This document shows positions 8,605-19,901 of a stretch of 64,000 bases of DNA, in pieces (the stretch's first letter is position 1; every line of letters begins with the position of its first letter). The stretch is from Trinickia soli (GTDB lineage: Bacteria > Pseudomonadota > Gammaproteobacteria > Burkholderiales > Burkholderiaceae): contig NZ_PNYB01000002.1 in assembly GCF_002879855.1 (NCBI RefSeq), forward strand, positions 62,001 through 126,000, read 5' to 3'. Below the pieces are notes generated by a model, which was not told where the DNA came from, ran no database searches, and was given only the letters and a program-made list of their open reading frames with translations. The position numbers were made by a program, and so were the translations under genes.

Positions 8605-10029
8605 ATGTCTGCCAGGAAACCGCAGGTGTCCGAATCCCCTCGTAGTATCGCGCGTCGTAGCGAGCGCGGCGTTGCGCCCGCCGAAACCGTCCGTGCCCCC
8701 ATTATCGAAATCGACTCGCTCGACGTGGAGGCGCGAGGCGTCGGCCGGTTGACGACCGAGAACGGCGAGCCCGGAAAAGTCATTTTTGTCGAAGGCGCGC
8801 TGCCGGGCGAGCGCGTCACCTATTCGAGCTACCGCAAGAAAGCAAGCTTCGAGCAGGCTCATGTCGTCGACATCTTGCGTGCAAGCCCCATGCGCGCGGC
8901 GCCGCAATGCCGTTTTTTCGGCGTCTGCGGCGGTTGTTCGATGCAGCATCTCGACGAACGCGCACAAGTCGCGATCAAGCAGCGCGTGCTCGAGGATAAC
9001 CTCTGGCATTTGTCGAAGGTCAAGCCCGAAACCGTGTTCCGGCCGATCCACGGGCCGTCATGGGGCTATCGGTATCGTGCGCGGCTGACCGTTCGCCACG
9101 TTGCGAAGAAGGGCGGTGTGCTCGTCGGTTTCCACGAGAAACGGAGCAGCTACGTTGCCGACATGACGAGCTGCGAAGTGTTGCCGCCACATGTTTCCGC
9201 AATGCTCGTGCCGCTGCGCCGACTCGTGGAGGGCTTGTCGATCCGTGACCGCTTGCCGCAAATCGAGTTGGCCGTCGGCACGAGTGTCACGGCGCTCGTG
9301 TTACGTGTGCTCGAACCGATGACCGCGGACGACGAAGCGCAGGTGCGAGCGTTCGCCGATTCCTATGGCGTGCAGTTCTGGGTTCAACCGAAAGGGCCCG
9401 ACACGGCCGTGCCGTTTTACCCGCTCGACGTCGACCTCGATTACACGCTGCCCGAGTTCGGCATCCGCATGCCGTTCAAGCCCACCGATTTCACGCAGGT
9501 CAATCATGCGATCAACCGGGTGCTTGTGGGCCGCGCTTTGCGCTTGCTTGCGCCGCGCCGCTCCGACCGCGTGCTCGATCTGTTCTGCGGCCTCGGCAAC
9601 TTCACACTGCCGCTCGCCCGGATGGCACGCGAAGTCGTCGGCATCGAGGGCAGCGACGCGTTGACGACTCGTGCGCTCGCCAATGCAAAGATCAATGGCG
9701 TCGACCGTCATACCTCGTTTGCCTGCCGCAATTTGTTCGACGTGACGGCTGACGACTTGCGTTCGCTCGGCCCGTTCGACAAATTCCTCATCGACCCGCC
9801 GCGCGAAGGTGCGCTCGCCGTGTCGAAGGCGCTGGCTGAAATCGCGCAGAGCGGTGATGGGTCGCTGCCGGGCCGGATCGTTTACGTGTCGTGCAACCCG
9901 GCGACGCTCGCACGCGATGCGGGCTTGCTCGTGCATGAGGCTGGCTATCGGCTGAAGGGCGCGGGTGTCGTCAATATGTTCCCGCATACGTCGCACGTCG
10001 AATCGATCGCGCTGTTCGAGCGTCAGTAA
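8605..10029 (+). CDS. rlmD: 23S rRNA (uracil-1939-C5)-methyltransferase
   Basis: RlmD (RumA) methylates U1939 of 23S rRNA using SAM. The 474-residue protein has an N-terminal TRAM domain ([17 protein letters not shown]), an Fe-S cluster motif with cysteines in [10 protein letters not shown] plus a later Cys in TSCEVLPP, the SAM motif [24 protein letters not shown], and the catalytic Cys in [19 protein letters not shown] hexamer 15 bases before the start is a likely -10 element, giving a very short leader. The ATG at 8605 has no good ribosome site; an in-frame GTG at 8626 preceded by AGGAAA is an alternative start. Confidence 0.95.
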   Translation: MSARKPQVSESPRSIARRSERGVAPAETVRAPIIEIDSLDVEARGVGRLTTENGEPGKVIFVEGALPGERVTYSSYRKKASFEQAHVVDILRASPMRAAPQCRFFGVCGGCSMQHLDERAQVAIKQRVLEDNLWHLSKVKPETVFRPIHGPSWGYRYRARLTVRHVAKKGGVLVGFHEKRSSYVADMTSCEVLPPHVSAMLVPLRRLVEGLSIRDRLPQIELAVGTSVTALVLRVLEPMTADDEAQVRAFADSYGVQFWVQPKGPDTAVPFYPLDVDLDYTLPEFGIRMPFKPTDFTQVNHAINRVLVGRALRLLAPRRSDRVLDLFCGLGNFTLPLARMAREVVGIEGSDALTTRALANAKINGVDRHTSFACRNLFDVTADDLRSLGPFDKFLIDPPREGALAVSKALAEIAQSGDGSLPGRIVYVSCNPATLARDAGLLVHEAGYRLKGAGVVNMFPHTSHVESIALFERQ

Positions 10030-10055
10030 CGCTTGCCGGTGGTGCTTGTACCGGG

Positions 10056-10718
10056 CTACCAGCGACATCCCGAATCGTCGAGCGCGTCGTAGGCCAGCAT
10101 CGGCAACGCCAGCAAGCCCATGTTGGCGTGCGCCTCGCGGCAATCGGCCTTCGCCGCCTTTGCTGTTTGTCTTTCAAATTCGCTCTGTGTCGGTGCTGGT
10201 GGCAGACTGGCCGAGCCGGCGCCCATCGCAGCAGTGGCGCGCTCGGCGTTGCTGCCGTAGCGGTACGAGCGCGCCGTGCCGATCTCGCCCCGTGCGCTTT
10301 GCCAATTCACCGTGGGCGCGACGGCGGCAGAGGTCGCAGAATGCGGCGGCTCGTCGAAGTGATCTGTTGCGGAGGGTGGTAACCGCGCGGGTCTGGGCGG
10401 CGCCGTACGTACCGGCTGAGCGGGGCGCTGCAAGGGTCGTCGGTTTTCGGCTGCGCGAGCGTTCGTCGCTTTCGGCGCCATGATGGGGCGCAGTGGTGCA
10501 ATCAGCGAGACGACAAGCGGCTGACGGCCCGGTTGGGTGTGGCGGATATCCGTCTCTTGCTTCGGCGTGTTCAGCAGCCACCATGCGAGCGCGTGCAGCG
10601 AGCTGACCAGGATCAGCGTGCCGCCGACAGTCAAGCGACGCTTCGGGCTGCCGCGTTGCTTCCATGGCGCGCCCCATCGAGGGGCACCAGCGTGCGAAAT
10701 GCAGGGTGTGGCGGACAC
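10056..10718 (-). CDS. TonB-like hypothetical envelope protein
   Basis: Not recognised as a named family. The 220-residue protein has a short basic cytoplasmic N-terminus, a single hydrophobic helix (about 30-48, VGGTLILVSSLHALAWWLL) and a proline/arginine-rich stretch (about 75-130). It ends in a compact segment with two cysteines (ADCREAH...DSGCRW) that could form a disulphide in the periplasm. This topology resembles TonB or TolA energy transducers, but no TonB C-terminal domain is seen. No ExbB/ExbD genes are nearby. It is convergent with rlmD (26-base gap), and the upstream 275 bases contain only the yccA terminator. Confidence 0.7.
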   Translation of the reverse strand: MSATPCISHAGAPRWGAPWKQRGSPKRRLTVGGTLILVSSLHALAWWLLNTPKQETDIRHTQPGRQPLVVSLIAPLRPIMAPKATNARAAENRRPLQRPAQPVRTAPPRPARLPPSATDHFDEPPHSATSAAVAPTVNWQSARGEIGTARSYRYGSNAERATAAMGAGSASLPPAPTQSEFERQTAKAAKADCREAHANMGLLALPMLAYDALDDSGCRW

Positions 10719-10882
10719 GGGATCTGACGGGATTCGCGGATCGGCTAATGACAGGGCTGTATCGGACGGATCGCAGGCTGAAAGCCGGGCGATTCGGCAA
10801 TCTGTCGATCGTAGCTGTCTCGTGATTGACCGGGCAACGCGAACTTACTGAGATTGTCGGGCAGCGAGCAGGCGGCGAGCCA

Positions 10883-10923
10883 TAAAAAGAAAGCCCCCGC
10901 GGCGCCAGGCCGTGCGGGGGCTT
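10883..10923 (-). terminator. Rho-independent terminator of yccA
   Basis: On the minus strand a 10-bp stem (arms at 10914-10923 and 10891-10900, sequence AAGCCCCCGC) with a 13-base loop is followed by CTTTCTTTTTA. It lies 71 bases after the yccA stop. The remaining bases between 10719 and 10993 show no gene. Confidence 0.85.
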
Positions 10924-10993
10924 GCATGAATCGGGCGAGGCCGGCACTTGCATGCCGGCTTTCGACGCGAAGGGCGTTGCCGCCCCTGAATCG

Positions 10994-11692
10994 TCAGTTC
11001 CGGTTGCCGCCGAAAATGCCGAGCAACGACAACAAGTTGACGAAGACGTTGTACAGATCGAGATAAATCGAGAGCGTTGCCGAAATGTAGTTCGTTTCGC
11101 CGCCGTTTACCACGCGCTGAACGTCGAACAGCATGTAGGCGGAAAAGATCACGATCGCGAGCACCGACACGGTCAGCATCAAGGCCGGCAGATGCAGGAA
11201 CATGTTCGCGACGGCTGCGAGCATGATGACGATCACGCCCATGAAGAGCCATTGGCCGAGGCCCGAAAAATCGCGCTTGCTGACCGTGGCGATCGTGGCC
11301 ATGGCCGCGAAGATGACGGCCGTGCCCCCGAACGCGAGCATGATCAGCGATGGCCCGTTCGAAAAGTGCAGGATGATCGTCAGGATGCGCGAGAGCATCA
11401 GGCCCATGAAGAACGTGAAGCCCAGCAGCACCAGCACGCCCACCGAACTTTCCTTCGTGCGCTCGATCGCGAACATGAAGCCGAACGCGATCGCGAGGAA
11501 CGCGAACATGCTCATCACGGGGCTCGTCGCGGCGAACAGCGAGAAGCCGGTCGCGACACCGATCCATGCCCCGATCACCGTCGGCACCATCGACAGCGCC
11601 AGCAACCAATAGGTATTCCGTAGCACCCGGTTGCGGACGGCGGCCGAGCCGACGGCGCCGCCGCGGGCGACGTTGTACGGATAGTCGTTCAT
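10994..11692 (-). CDS. yccA: Bax inhibitor-1/YccA family inner-membrane protein
   Basis: A 232-residue protein with seven hydrophobic helices, typical of the BI-1 family. In E. coli, YccA is a substrate and modulator of the FtsH protease and is linked to HflKC; hflK and hflC lie 12-13 kb away in this window. Helices are seen at WLLALSMVPTVIGAWIGV, AFLAIAFGFMFAI, VLVLLGFTFFMGLML and later segments, and the protein ends LLSLLGIFGGN. The ATG at 11692 is preceded by AAGGAGA, so it is preferred to the longer frame from 11716. It appears monocistronic, with its own terminator. Confidence 0.92.
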   Translation of the reverse strand: MNDYPYNVARGGAVGSAAVRNRVLRNTYWLLALSMVPTVIGAWIGVATGFSLFAATSPVMSMFAFLAIAFGFMFAIERTKESSVGVLVLLGFTFFMGLMLSRILTIILHFSNGPSLIMLAFGGTAVIFAAMATIATVSKRDFSGLGQWLFMGVIVIMLAAVANMFLHLPALMLTVSVLAIVIFSAYMLFDVQRVVNGGETNYISATLSIYLDLYNVFVNLLSLLGIFGGNRN

Positions 11693-11875
11693 GCTTTCTC
11701 CTTGCGTAAAACGCATTCGAACCAGGTTTGCCGAATTGCCGGCGACGAGCCGAACATATAGCTTACCCGTTTCCTAAGATCGGTCCGGTGGGCGCGAGTT
11801 TCAAGCGCACAGACGCTTTTTACACCACCTTTCGTCAGTGTAAGGGTTTGGTCGCAATCATACACCGGAACATGC

Positions 11876-11881
11876 TACAAT
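11876..11881 (+). promoter_or_regulatory. Candidate -10 element for ndk
   Basis: TACAAT lies 46 bases before the ndk ATG, in an AT-richer stretch of the 235-base gap between yccA and ndk. No convincing -35 hexamer occurs at 16-18 bases upstream (TTGGTC is present but 22 bases away), so the call is tentative. Confidence 0.4.
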
Positions 11882-11927
11882 TGCAGATTCATTAGAATCT
11901 GTAACCCCTTAATTTTTTGGAGTTTTT

Positions 11928-12353
11928 ATGGCGATCGAGCGTACCCTGTCGATTATCAAGCCCGATGCAGTGGCGAAAAACGTGATTGGCCAGATCTACA
12001 GCCGTTTCGAAAACGCGGGCCTGAAGATCGTCGCGTCGCGCATGGCTCAACTCTCGCGCGCCGACGCCGAGAAGTTCTATGCCGTGCATGCCGCACGCCC
12101 GTTCTTCAAGGACCTCGTCGACTTCATGATCTCGGGTCCGGTGATGGTGCAAGTGCTCGAAGGCGAAAACGCGATTCTGAAGAACCGTGACCTGATGGGC
12201 GCAACGGATCCGAAGAAGGCCGAGAAGGGCACGATCCGCGCCGATTTCGCCGACAGCATCGACGCCAACGCCGTGCACGGCTCGGACGCAGCGGAAACGG
12301 CGGCCGTGGAAATCGCCTTCTTCTTCCCGGAAATCAACGTCTACTCGCGCTGA
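11928..12353 (+). CDS. ndk: Nucleoside diphosphate kinase
   Basis: Ndk equilibrates nucleoside di- and triphosphates through a phosphohistidine. The 141-residue length is standard. It starts [18 protein letters not shown] and has [22 protein letters not shown]. The catalytic histidine is in [12 protein letters not shown] (His117), and the Kpn-loop region [18 protein letters not shown] is intact. The ribosome site TTGGAG is well placed. It is the first gene of the run ndk-rlmN-rodZ-ispG-hisS-yfgM-bamB-der, whose order matches enterobacteria. No terminator was seen between ndk and rlmN. Confidence 0.98.
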   Translation: MAIERTLSIIKPDAVAKNVIGQIYSRFENAGLKIVASRMAQLSRADAEKFYAVHAARPFFKDLVDFMISGPVMVQVLEGENAILKNRDLMGATDPKKAEKGTIRADFADSIDANAVHGSDAAETAAVEIAFFFPEINVYSR

Positions 12354-12468
12354 TCGCCGGGCGAGACGTCCGCGTAACGATGCTTGGCGCGCCCGGGTCG
12401 CCTGGCGTTGCGGCGCGTTTGACGCGCGGCGATATCAGGCGCTCCGTTTTGGAACAGCAGGATCCGAC

Positions 12469-13626
<1,158 letters not shown>

Positions 13627-13795
13627 GGCCTGCGCGGTCCGTGCGGTAAGGAGGGCATGTCGCCTTGAGCGGCATGCGGCAGGAAGGGGGTGCGCCCGCC
13701 GGGCGTTGACCAGATGGATGCTTCGCGCAGCGAGGCCATCGAGTCGGCTCGGCGAGGCGCGAAGTGGAAAAAGAGAATCGACGCGAGGATCAGGG

Positions 13796-14950
13796 ATGAG
13801 CGAATCGCAGCATCCGCAATCAGAAGGCACACAGACGAGCGCAAGGCGTTCAGGCGCCGAGGTAGGCACCGCGCCCCAGACTGCGCCGGGCGCCGCTTAC
13901 ACGCCGCTCGATTCGCTTGCCGCGGTCGGAGCTCGACTTGCTCAATTGCGGGAAGCGAAGGGCTGGTCCGTCGACGACGTGTCCGCGCGATTGAAAGTGT
14001 CGCCGAACAAGATGCGTTCGCTCGAAGCCGGCGACATCAGTCAACTGCCCGGTACGACGTTCGCGATCGGTGTGATCCGCAGTTACGCCAAGATGCTGGG
14101 CACCGATCCGGAGCCGCTGGCGCAGGCGCTGCGGCGCGTCAAAGGCGAGGCTGAGCCGGATTTGTCGATGCCCGCTTCGATGGGGGCCGATCTGCCGCGT
14201 GGGCGCGTCTCGGTATCGCTCGGTGGTGCGCCGAAACATCGGTCCTGGTGGTGGGGGGTGGCAGCAGGCGTAATCGTTCTCATCGCGCTGGCGATGTGGC
14301 GTCAAGGCGGCGACTCGTCGGCGTGGCTGGCACGGCTGAAGGCCAGCGCGGGCGGGATGGCGGCCAATCCCGCCGGCCCTGCCTCGGGAGCGGTTGCGCC
14401 CGGTACGGCCGTGACAGCCGTGACGGCAGCGGGCCCGGTCGGCGAACAGCCGGCGGCCGCTTCGGGCGTCGCTGCTGCCGCGCAGGACACGAGCGGCGCA
14501 GTGATCACGCATTTGGAAACGCCTCATACCGCGTCGCAGCCGGCGATCGTTGAAGCAGCGCCGCCGGTGACGACAGCGTCGGCGCCGTCGTCCGGCGCCT
14601 CGGTTGAGCCGCAAGCGGGTGCGCAGAGCGCCGCGACAGCTTCGGCACCGGCCGCCCAGCCCGCGGCAGCCTCGCAGGCGACGGCAGGGGTGCCCGCTTC
14701 GGGGGCGTCGACGATCGCGGTCAAGGTCACGCAAGATAGCTGGTTCAGCGTGCGCGACAAGAGCGGCAAGGAAGTGTTTTCCGGGCTTGTTCATGCCGGC
14801 GACACGAAGGAAGTCACCGGTACGCCGCCGTTCAAGGTCACCGCGGGCAACCGCGCGGGGCTCGAATCGATGACGCTCGATGGGCAAGCCGTCGACGCAG
14901 CCAGGTTCGGTCCCAACAAGGGCAACGTTGCACGTTTCACGTTGCCGTAA
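13796..14950 (+). CDS. rodZ: RodZ-like helix-turn-helix / DUF4115 membrane protein
   Basis: A 384-residue bitopic inner-membrane protein. The cytoplasmic N-terminal part holds a Cro/C1-type helix-turn-helix (about 40-105; GARLAQLREAKGWSVDDVSARLKV in outline), which in RodZ binds MreB. A single transmembrane helix follows (about 150-170, WWWGVAAGVIVLIALAMW). Then comes a roughly 130-residue Ala/Ser/Pro-rich periplasmic linker and a C-terminal DUF4115 domain (KVTQDSWFSVRDKSGKEVF onward). The position before ispG supports RodZ. The start is the ATG at 13796 with AGGATCAGGG upstream; the longer open frame from 13553 overlaps rlmN. Confidence 0.88.
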   Translation: MSESQHPQSEGTQTSARRSGAEVGTAPQTAPGAAYTPLDSLAAVGARLAQLREAKGWSVDDVSARLKVSPNKMRSLEAGDISQLPGTTFAIGVIRSYAKMLGTDPEPLAQALRRVKGEAEPDLSMPASMGADLPRGRVSVSLGGAPKHRSWWWGVAAGVIVLIALAMWRQGGDSSAWLARLKASAGGMAANPAGPASGAVAPGTAVTAVTAAGPVGEQPAAASGVAAAAQDTSGAVITHLETPHTASQPAIVEAAPPVTTASAPSSGASVEPQAGAQSAATASAPAAQPAAASQATAGVPASGASTIAVKVTQDSWFSVRDKSGKEVFSGLVHAGDTKEVTGTPPFKVTAGNRAGLESMTLDGQAVDAARFGPNKGNVARFTLP

Positions 14951-15051
14951 CGTTTCGACGCCACGGCGGCGCGCCGCGGCTTTCCCAATCGGGCGCGCAG
15001 CCGCTGGCCGGTGCTGCGCGCGCAGCGTAACCAGGACTCAAGGGTCTTTCG

Positions 15052-16344
15052 ATGCCTACCGACAGCACTAGTCAGATTTGTTCTTCCGTGCCGGTTTTCG
15101 GCGGTCCCGCGAAGCGTCGCGCCTCGCACGCGGTCGACGTTCGCTGGGGCGGCCAGCTTGTGACGATCGGCGGCGATGCCCCCGTGCGCATCCAATCGAT
15201 GACGAACACGGATACGGCCGACGCCATCGGCACGGCGATTCAGGTGAAAGAGCTCGCGCAGGCCGGCTCGGAGCTCGTTCGCATCACCGTCAATACGCCC
15301 GAAGCGGCGCAAGCCGTTCCCGCCATTCGAGAGCAGCTCGATCGCATGGGCGTCACGGTGCCGCTCGTCGGCGATTTTCACTACAACGGCCATTTGTTGT
15401 TGCGCGATCACCCGGCCTGTGCCGAAGCACTCTCGAAGTATCGAATCAATCCCGGCAATGTCGGCCAGGGCGCGAAGCGCGATACGCAATTCGCGCAAAT
15501 GATCGAAGCCGCGATCCGCTTCGACAAACCGGTGCGCATCGGCGTGAACTGGGGCAGCCTCGATCAGGATCTGCTCGCGCGGATGATGGATGAAAACGCG
15601 GCTCGCAGCGAGCCGTGGGAAGCGCAAAGCGTGATGTACGAGGCGCTGATTCAATCGGCGATCGGCTCGGCCGAGCGCGCCGTCGAACTGGGTTTGTCGC
15701 GCAGCAGGATCATCCTGTCGTGCAAGGTCAGCGGCGTGCAGGATCTGATCGCGGTCTACCGCGAGCTCGCGCGTCGCTGCGAGTTCGCGCTGCACCTGGG
15801 ATTGACCGAAGCCGGCATGGGCTCGAAGGGCATCGTCGCGTCCACGGCCGCGCTCGGCGTGTTGCTGCAAGAAGGGATCGGCGACACCATCCGCATTTCG
15901 CTCACGCCTGAGCCCGGCGCGTCGCGCACGGGCGAGGTCATCGTCGGCCAGGAAATCCTGCAGACGATGGGGCTGCGCTCGTTCACGCCGATGGTTATCG
16001 CCTGTCCCGGCTGCGGCCGCACGACAAGCACATTGTTCCAGGAGCTGGCGTCGCAAATTCAGTCGTACCTGCGTGCGCAGATGCCTGTGTGGCGCGACGA
16101 ATATCCTGGCGTCGAAAAGATGCACGTTGCGGTGATGGGCTGCATCGTCAACGGGCCTGGCGAGTCGAAGCAGGCCAATATCGGCATCAGCTTGCCGGGC
16201 TCCGGGGAAAATCCGGCGGCGCCGGTGTTCATCGACGGCGAAAAGGTGAAAACGCTGCGCGGTGAGCGCATTGCCGAGGAATTCCAGCAAATCGTGAGCG
16301 ATTACGTCGAGCGCCGCTATGGCCGCACGAGCGTCGCAAACTAA
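15052..16344 (+). CDS. ispG: 4-hydroxy-3-methylbut-2-enyl diphosphate synthase (flavodoxin)
   Basis: IspG (GcpE) carries out the penultimate step of the MEP isoprenoid pathway, converting MEcPP to HMBPP with a [4Fe-4S] cluster. The 430-residue protein has the TIM-barrel part beginning [20 protein letters not shown] and GNVGQG. The cluster cysteines lie in ACPGCGRTT and the conserved [12 protein letters not shown] motif. It is longer than the 372-residue E. coli enzyme, as is usual in Burkholderia, through an insertion between barrel and cluster domain. It is followed by hisS after 17 bases, so the two are likely cotranscribed. Confidence 0.97.
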   Translation: MPTDSTSQICSSVPVFGGPAKRRASHAVDVRWGGQLVTIGGDAPVRIQSMTNTDTADAIGTAIQVKELAQAGSELVRITVNTPEAAQAVPAIREQLDRMGVTVPLVGDFHYNGHLLLRDHPACAEALSKYRINPGNVGQGAKRDTQFAQMIEAAIRFDKPVRIGVNWGSLDQDLLARMMDENAARSEPWEAQSVMYEALIQSAIGSAERAVELGLSRSRIILSCKVSGVQDLIAVYRELARRCEFALHLGLTEAGMGSKGIVASTAALGVLLQEGIGDTIRISLTPEPGASRTGEVIVGQEILQTMGLRSFTPMVIACPGCGRTTSTLFQELASQIQSYLRAQMPVWRDEYPGVEKMHVAVMGCIVNGPGESKQANIGISLPGSGENPAAPVFIDGEKVKTLRGERIAEEFQQIVSDYVERRYGRTSVAN

Positions 16345-16361
16345 AAGTCGACCGAACAACG

Positions 16362-17702
16362 ATGACAGAACAGAAGAGAAAGCTCGAGAAGCTCGCAGGC
16401 GTCAAAGGCATGAACGACATCCTCCCGCAGGATGCCGCGCTGTGGGATTTCTTCGAATCGACGGTCAAGTCGATGCTGCGTGCGTACGGCTATCAGAACA
16501 TCCGCACGCCTATCGTCGAGCACACGCAGCTGTTCACGCGCGGCATCGGCGAAGTGACCGATATCGTCGAAAAGGAGATGTACAGTTTCGTCGACTCGCT
16601 GAACGGCGAGCATCTGACGCTGCGCCCTGAAAATACCGCGGCCGTTGTGCGCTCGGCCATCGAGCACAACCTGCTGTACGACGGGCCGAAGCGGCTTTGG
16701 TACATCGGACCGATGTTCCGTCACGAGCGCCCGCAGCGCGGACGCTATCGTCAGTTTCACCAGGTCGGCGTCGAGGCGCTCGGCTTTGCGGGACCCGACA
16801 CCGACGCCGAAATCATTCTGATGTGCCAGCGTCTGTGGGACGACCTTGGCCTGACCGGCATCCGTCTCGAAATCAATTCGCTTGGCTTGGCGGAAGAGCG
16901 CGCGGCGCATCGCGTCGAATTGATCGCTTATCTTGAAAAGCATGTCGATTTGCTCGACGAGGACGCCAAGCGTCGGCTCTATACGAATCCGCTGCGCGTG
17001 CTCGACACGAAGAATCCCGCGCTGCAGGAGATCGCGCAAAATGCGCCGAAGCTCATCGACTTTCTCGGCGACGTCTCGCGTGCTCACTTCGACGGGCTGC
17101 AGCGCTTGCTGAAGGCCAACAATATTCCCTTCACGATCAATCCGCGTCTCGTGCGCGGTCTCGATTACTACAACCTGACCGTGTTCGAGTGGGTGACCGA
17201 TAAGCTCGGGGCGCAAGGCACGGTCGCCGCCGGTGGCCGCTACGATCCGCTCATCGAGCAGTTGGGCGGCAAAGCCACGGCCGCGTGCGGCTGGGCGATG
17301 GGCGTCGAGCGTATCCTCGAATTGCTGAAGGAAGAATCGCTCGTGCCGCAGGAAGAGGGATGCGACGTCTACGTCGTCCATCAGGGCGAGCGCGCGTGTG
17401 AGCAGGCGTTCGTCATTGCCGAGCGTCTTCGCGATACGGGGCTCGACGTCATCCTGCATTGCAGCGTCGACGGCGCACCGGCGAGCTTCAAGTCGCAGAT
17501 GAAGCGCGCCGACGCGAGCGGTGCGGCGTTCGCGGTCATTCTCGGAGAAGACGAAGTTGCCAACGGCACGGTCGGCGTCAAGCCGCTGCGCGATGCGGCG
17601 GCGGCGGGCGAAAAGAGCGAACAGCGAACGGTGCCGGTTGAAAACTTGACCGAATTTCTAATCAATGCGATGGTTGCAACCGCCGAAGACGGCGACGACT
17701 GA
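16362..17702 (+). CDS. hisS: Histidyl-tRNA synthetase
   Basis: Class II aminoacyl-tRNA synthetase that charges tRNA-His. The 446-residue protein begins with the family-typical [13 protein letters not shown]. Motif 2 is seen as [19 protein letters not shown], the histidine-A motif as [13 protein letters not shown], and motif 3 as [15 protein letters not shown]-terminal anticodon-binding domain follows. This is the true synthetase; the shorter catalytic-like paralogue HisZ is encoded separately at 25555. It sits between ispG and yfgM exactly as in enterobacteria. Confidence 0.98.
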   Translation: MTEQKRKLEKLAGVKGMNDILPQDAALWDFFESTVKSMLRAYGYQNIRTPIVEHTQLFTRGIGEVTDIVEKEMYSFVDSLNGEHLTLRPENTAAVVRSAIEHNLLYDGPKRLWYIGPMFRHERPQRGRYRQFHQVGVEALGFAGPDTDAEIILMCQRLWDDLGLTGIRLEINSLGLAEERAAHRVELIAYLEKHVDLLDEDAKRRLYTNPLRVLDTKNPALQEIAQNAPKLIDFLGDVSRAHFDGLQRLLKANNIPFTINPRLVRGLDYYNLTVFEWVTDKLGAQGTVAAGGRYDPLIEQLGGKATAACGWAMGVERILELLKEESLVPQEEGCDVYVVHQGERACEQAFVIAERLRDTGLDVILHCSVDGAPASFKSQMKRADASGAAFAVILGEDEVANGTVGVKPLRDAAAAGEKSEQRTVPVENLTEFLINAMVATAEDGDD

Positions 17703-17760
17703 CGCAACCGTCGCCGCGTAAGACTAACGACGGCGCGAGACAAGAAGGAATCGCTTGGCG

Positions 17761-18390
17761 ATGAGTTATCACGACGAACAAGAATCGATAGAAAGCTTCA
17801 AGGCTTGGTGGGCGCAATGGGGCGATAAGACCACCTGGATCGTCCTCGTGGCGCTTGTCGCCGCAGCGGCATGGAACGGTTGGAATTTCTGGCAGCGCCG
17901 TCAGGCCGCGCAGGCCGCGGTGCTCTATGAACAAGTCCAGCAGGCTGTCGCGTCGAAAGACAAGGCGGCTGTCGTACGCGACGCCGGCGACATGGAGTCG
18001 CGCTACGGCGGCACAGCCTACGGCCAGATGACTGCGCTTGCCGCGGCGAAGGCGCTTTACGAAGCCGGTGATGTGGCCGGCGCCAAGGCGCAATTGCAGT
18101 GGGCCGTGGATCACGCCCGGGACGACGAGTACAAAGAAGTCGCGAAGCTGCGGCTTGCCGCCGTGCTGCTTGACGAAAAGTCCTACGACGCTGGCCTCGC
18201 ATTGCTCGACGGCACGCCACCCGAAGGCTTCCAAGGCGCGGTAGCCGATCGCCGTGGCGATTTGCTGGCGGCTGCGGGGAAACGGGCTGAGGCGCGTAGC
18301 GCCTACCAGCTCGCGCTGTCGTCGCTCGGCAAGAGCGATCCGTCCGCACGCCAGCTCGTCCAATTCAAGCTCGACGCGCTTGGCGGCTGA
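17761..18390 (+). CDS. yfgM: YfgM-like TPR protein, inner-membrane chaperone partner
   Basis: A 209-residue membrane-anchored protein with a short N-terminal cytoplasmic helix (MSYHDEQESIESFKAWWAQW), a transmembrane helix (about 23-42, TWIVLVALVAAAAWNGWNFW) and a periplasmic tetratricopeptide-type helical domain (TPR_21 family). In E. coli YfgM associates with PpiD at the Sec translocon and couples to envelope stress. The start is set at the ATG at 17761; an in-frame TTG six bases earlier is closer to the AAGGA ribosome site and cannot be excluded. It lies between hisS and bamB, as in E. coli. Confidence 0.9.
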   Translation: MSYHDEQESIESFKAWWAQWGDKTTWIVLVALVAAAAWNGWNFWQRRQAAQAAVLYEQVQQAVASKDKAAVVRDAGDMESRYGGTAYGQMTALAAAKALYEAGDVAGAKAQLQWAVDHARDDEYKEVAKLRLAAVLLDEKSYDAGLALLDGTPPEGFQGAVADRRGDLLAAAGKRAEARSAYQLALSSLGKSDPSARQLVQFKLDALGG

Positions 18391-18458
18391 GCGGCGCTTG
18401 CCGGCGCTGCAGCTGACCGCCTTTACCTGAACAACCTTTGACGAAGCTTCGCTCACCG

Positions 18459-19604
18459 ATGAATTTGCTGAAACGTATCGCCGTGCCCGTCGCTTGCGCG
18501 ATGACCGTCCTCGCGATGGCCGCTTGCTCGTCCACCAAGGACGAACGCCGCAATCCGGTGCCGCTTACCGAGTTCAAGCCTGTCTTCAATGTCGAGCGGG
18601 CCTGGAAGGCGAGCGTCGGCAAGGCCGGCCGTTACTTCTTCTCGCCCGTCGTCGTCGGCGATGCCGTGTATGCGGCTGGCGGCAACGGCACCGTGGCGAA
18701 GATCGACGGCAAGACCGGGCAGGACATCTGGCGCGCCAAGCTGCACACCGACCTGACGGCGGGTGTCGGTAGCGACGGCACATACACCGCGGTCGGCGCT
18801 GAGAAAGGCGGTGTGCAGGTGATCGGCTCGGACGGCAAGCTGCTCTGGAAGACGTCGGTACCGGGCGAAATCGTATCCCCGCCGCTCGTCGGCAACGGCT
18901 ACGTGATCGTCCGTACGATCGACGGTCAGATCAATGCCTTCAACGCGGCCACCGGCGAATTGCGCTGGCAGTATCACAACCGGGCCGTCCCGCTCAACCT
19001 GCGCGTGTCCGCAGGCATGGCGTTCGCGGGTCAGGCGGCGGTGCTGGCAGGGTTCCCGGGGGGCTCGCTCGCGGCGATCAACCTGAAGACCGGCGACGAC
19101 TATTGGCAAGCGCCGGTGTCGTTTCCAAAGGGCGTGACCGAAGTGGAGCGGATCAACGACGTAACGGGCGCACCGACGCTCGTCGGCGCCCAGGCGTGCG
19201 CCGTGACCTTCCAGGGGCGCCTGAGCTGCTTCGATGCCAACAACGGCCAGCCCGTCTGGGAGAAGCCGTTTTCAGGCGTCAGCGGTCTTGCGGAAGACAA
19301 CAAAGTGGTGGTTGCGCCCGACGATTGGTCCGTGCTGGAAGCGTTCGATGTGACGTCGGGCAATCTGCTCTGGAAGAACGACAAGCTCAAGAATCGCGAT
19401 TTGAGCGGGCCGTATCTGCTGGGGCCCAATGTGGTGGTCGGCGATTACAAGGGCTTTGTCCATTTCCTGTCGCGTGACGACGGTTCGTTCCTCGCGCGAG
19501 CCAAAACGGATGGCAGTGCGATCACGGCTGCGCCGGTGGCAGTGGACAATACGCTGATCGTGCAAACACACGACGGCGACCTGTACGGGTTCGTATCGCG
19601 CTAG
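18459..19604 (+). CDS. bamB: Outer-membrane assembly lipoprotein BamB
   Basis: BamB is the beta-propeller lipoprotein of the BAM complex, which inserts beta-barrel proteins in the outer membrane. The 381-residue protein has a signal peptide ending in the lipobox region VLAMAAC, followed by PQQ-like propeller repeats. The repeats are recognisable by recurring GxLxW/GxxxW blades such as GKTGQDIWRAKL, DGKLLWKTSV, TGELRWQYHN, NGQPVWEKPF and SGNLLWKNDK. The ATG at 18459 gives a normal signal peptide; the longer TTG-started frame is unlikely. bamD, another BAM lipoprotein gene, is at 37081. Confidence 0.95.
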   Translation: MNLLKRIAVPVACAMTVLAMAACSSTKDERRNPVPLTEFKPVFNVERAWKASVGKAGRYFFSPVVVGDAVYAAGGNGTVAKIDGKTGQDIWRAKLHTDLTAGVGSDGTYTAVGAEKGGVQVIGSDGKLLWKTSVPGEIVSPPLVGNGYVIVRTIDGQINAFNAATGELRWQYHNRAVPLNLRVSAGMAFAGQAAVLAGFPGGSLAAINLKTGDDYWQAPVSFPKGVTEVERINDVTGAPTLVGAQACAVTFQGRLSCFDANNGQPVWEKPFSGVSGLAEDNKVVVAPDDWSVLEAFDVTSGNLLWKNDKLKNRDLSGPYLLGPNVVVGDYKGFVHFLSRDDGSFLARAKTDGSAITAAPVAVDNTLIVQTHDGDLYGFVSR

Positions 19605-19628
19605 GCGCGGCGATTCCTAGCGTGGAGA

Positions 19629-19660
19629 CTGCGGGCCGGCTCAGCCGGCCGCAGCCGTTT
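19629..19660 (+). terminator. Possible terminator hairpin after bamB
   Basis: A strong GC hairpin (left arm from 19629, CTGCGGGCCGGC; right arm ending 19654; one bulged G; loop TCA) is followed only by CCGTTT. The weak T tract makes this a doubtful terminator. The rest of the 297-base gap between bamB and der shows no gene. Confidence 0.35.
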
Positions 19661-19901
19661 GAGTGCTGGCGCGGGATCTGCGGCCGGCGAACGGGTGCGC
19701 GGAACGCCGGGCTCCGATGTATCTTGATTATTTTTCAGCGGCATCGCGCGGGCATCGGCTCGCGCAGCCGGCGGGCGGCGCCGATCGCCGGCGCGCTATG
19801 CCAGCTTGCGCCGCACGCGGCGCATTGAAACGCCGATGTTCTCGTAGCTCGTCATTCGATGGGCGGGCGCGGCGGCGCGAGCTTCCTTTAGGCAACATCA
19901 G

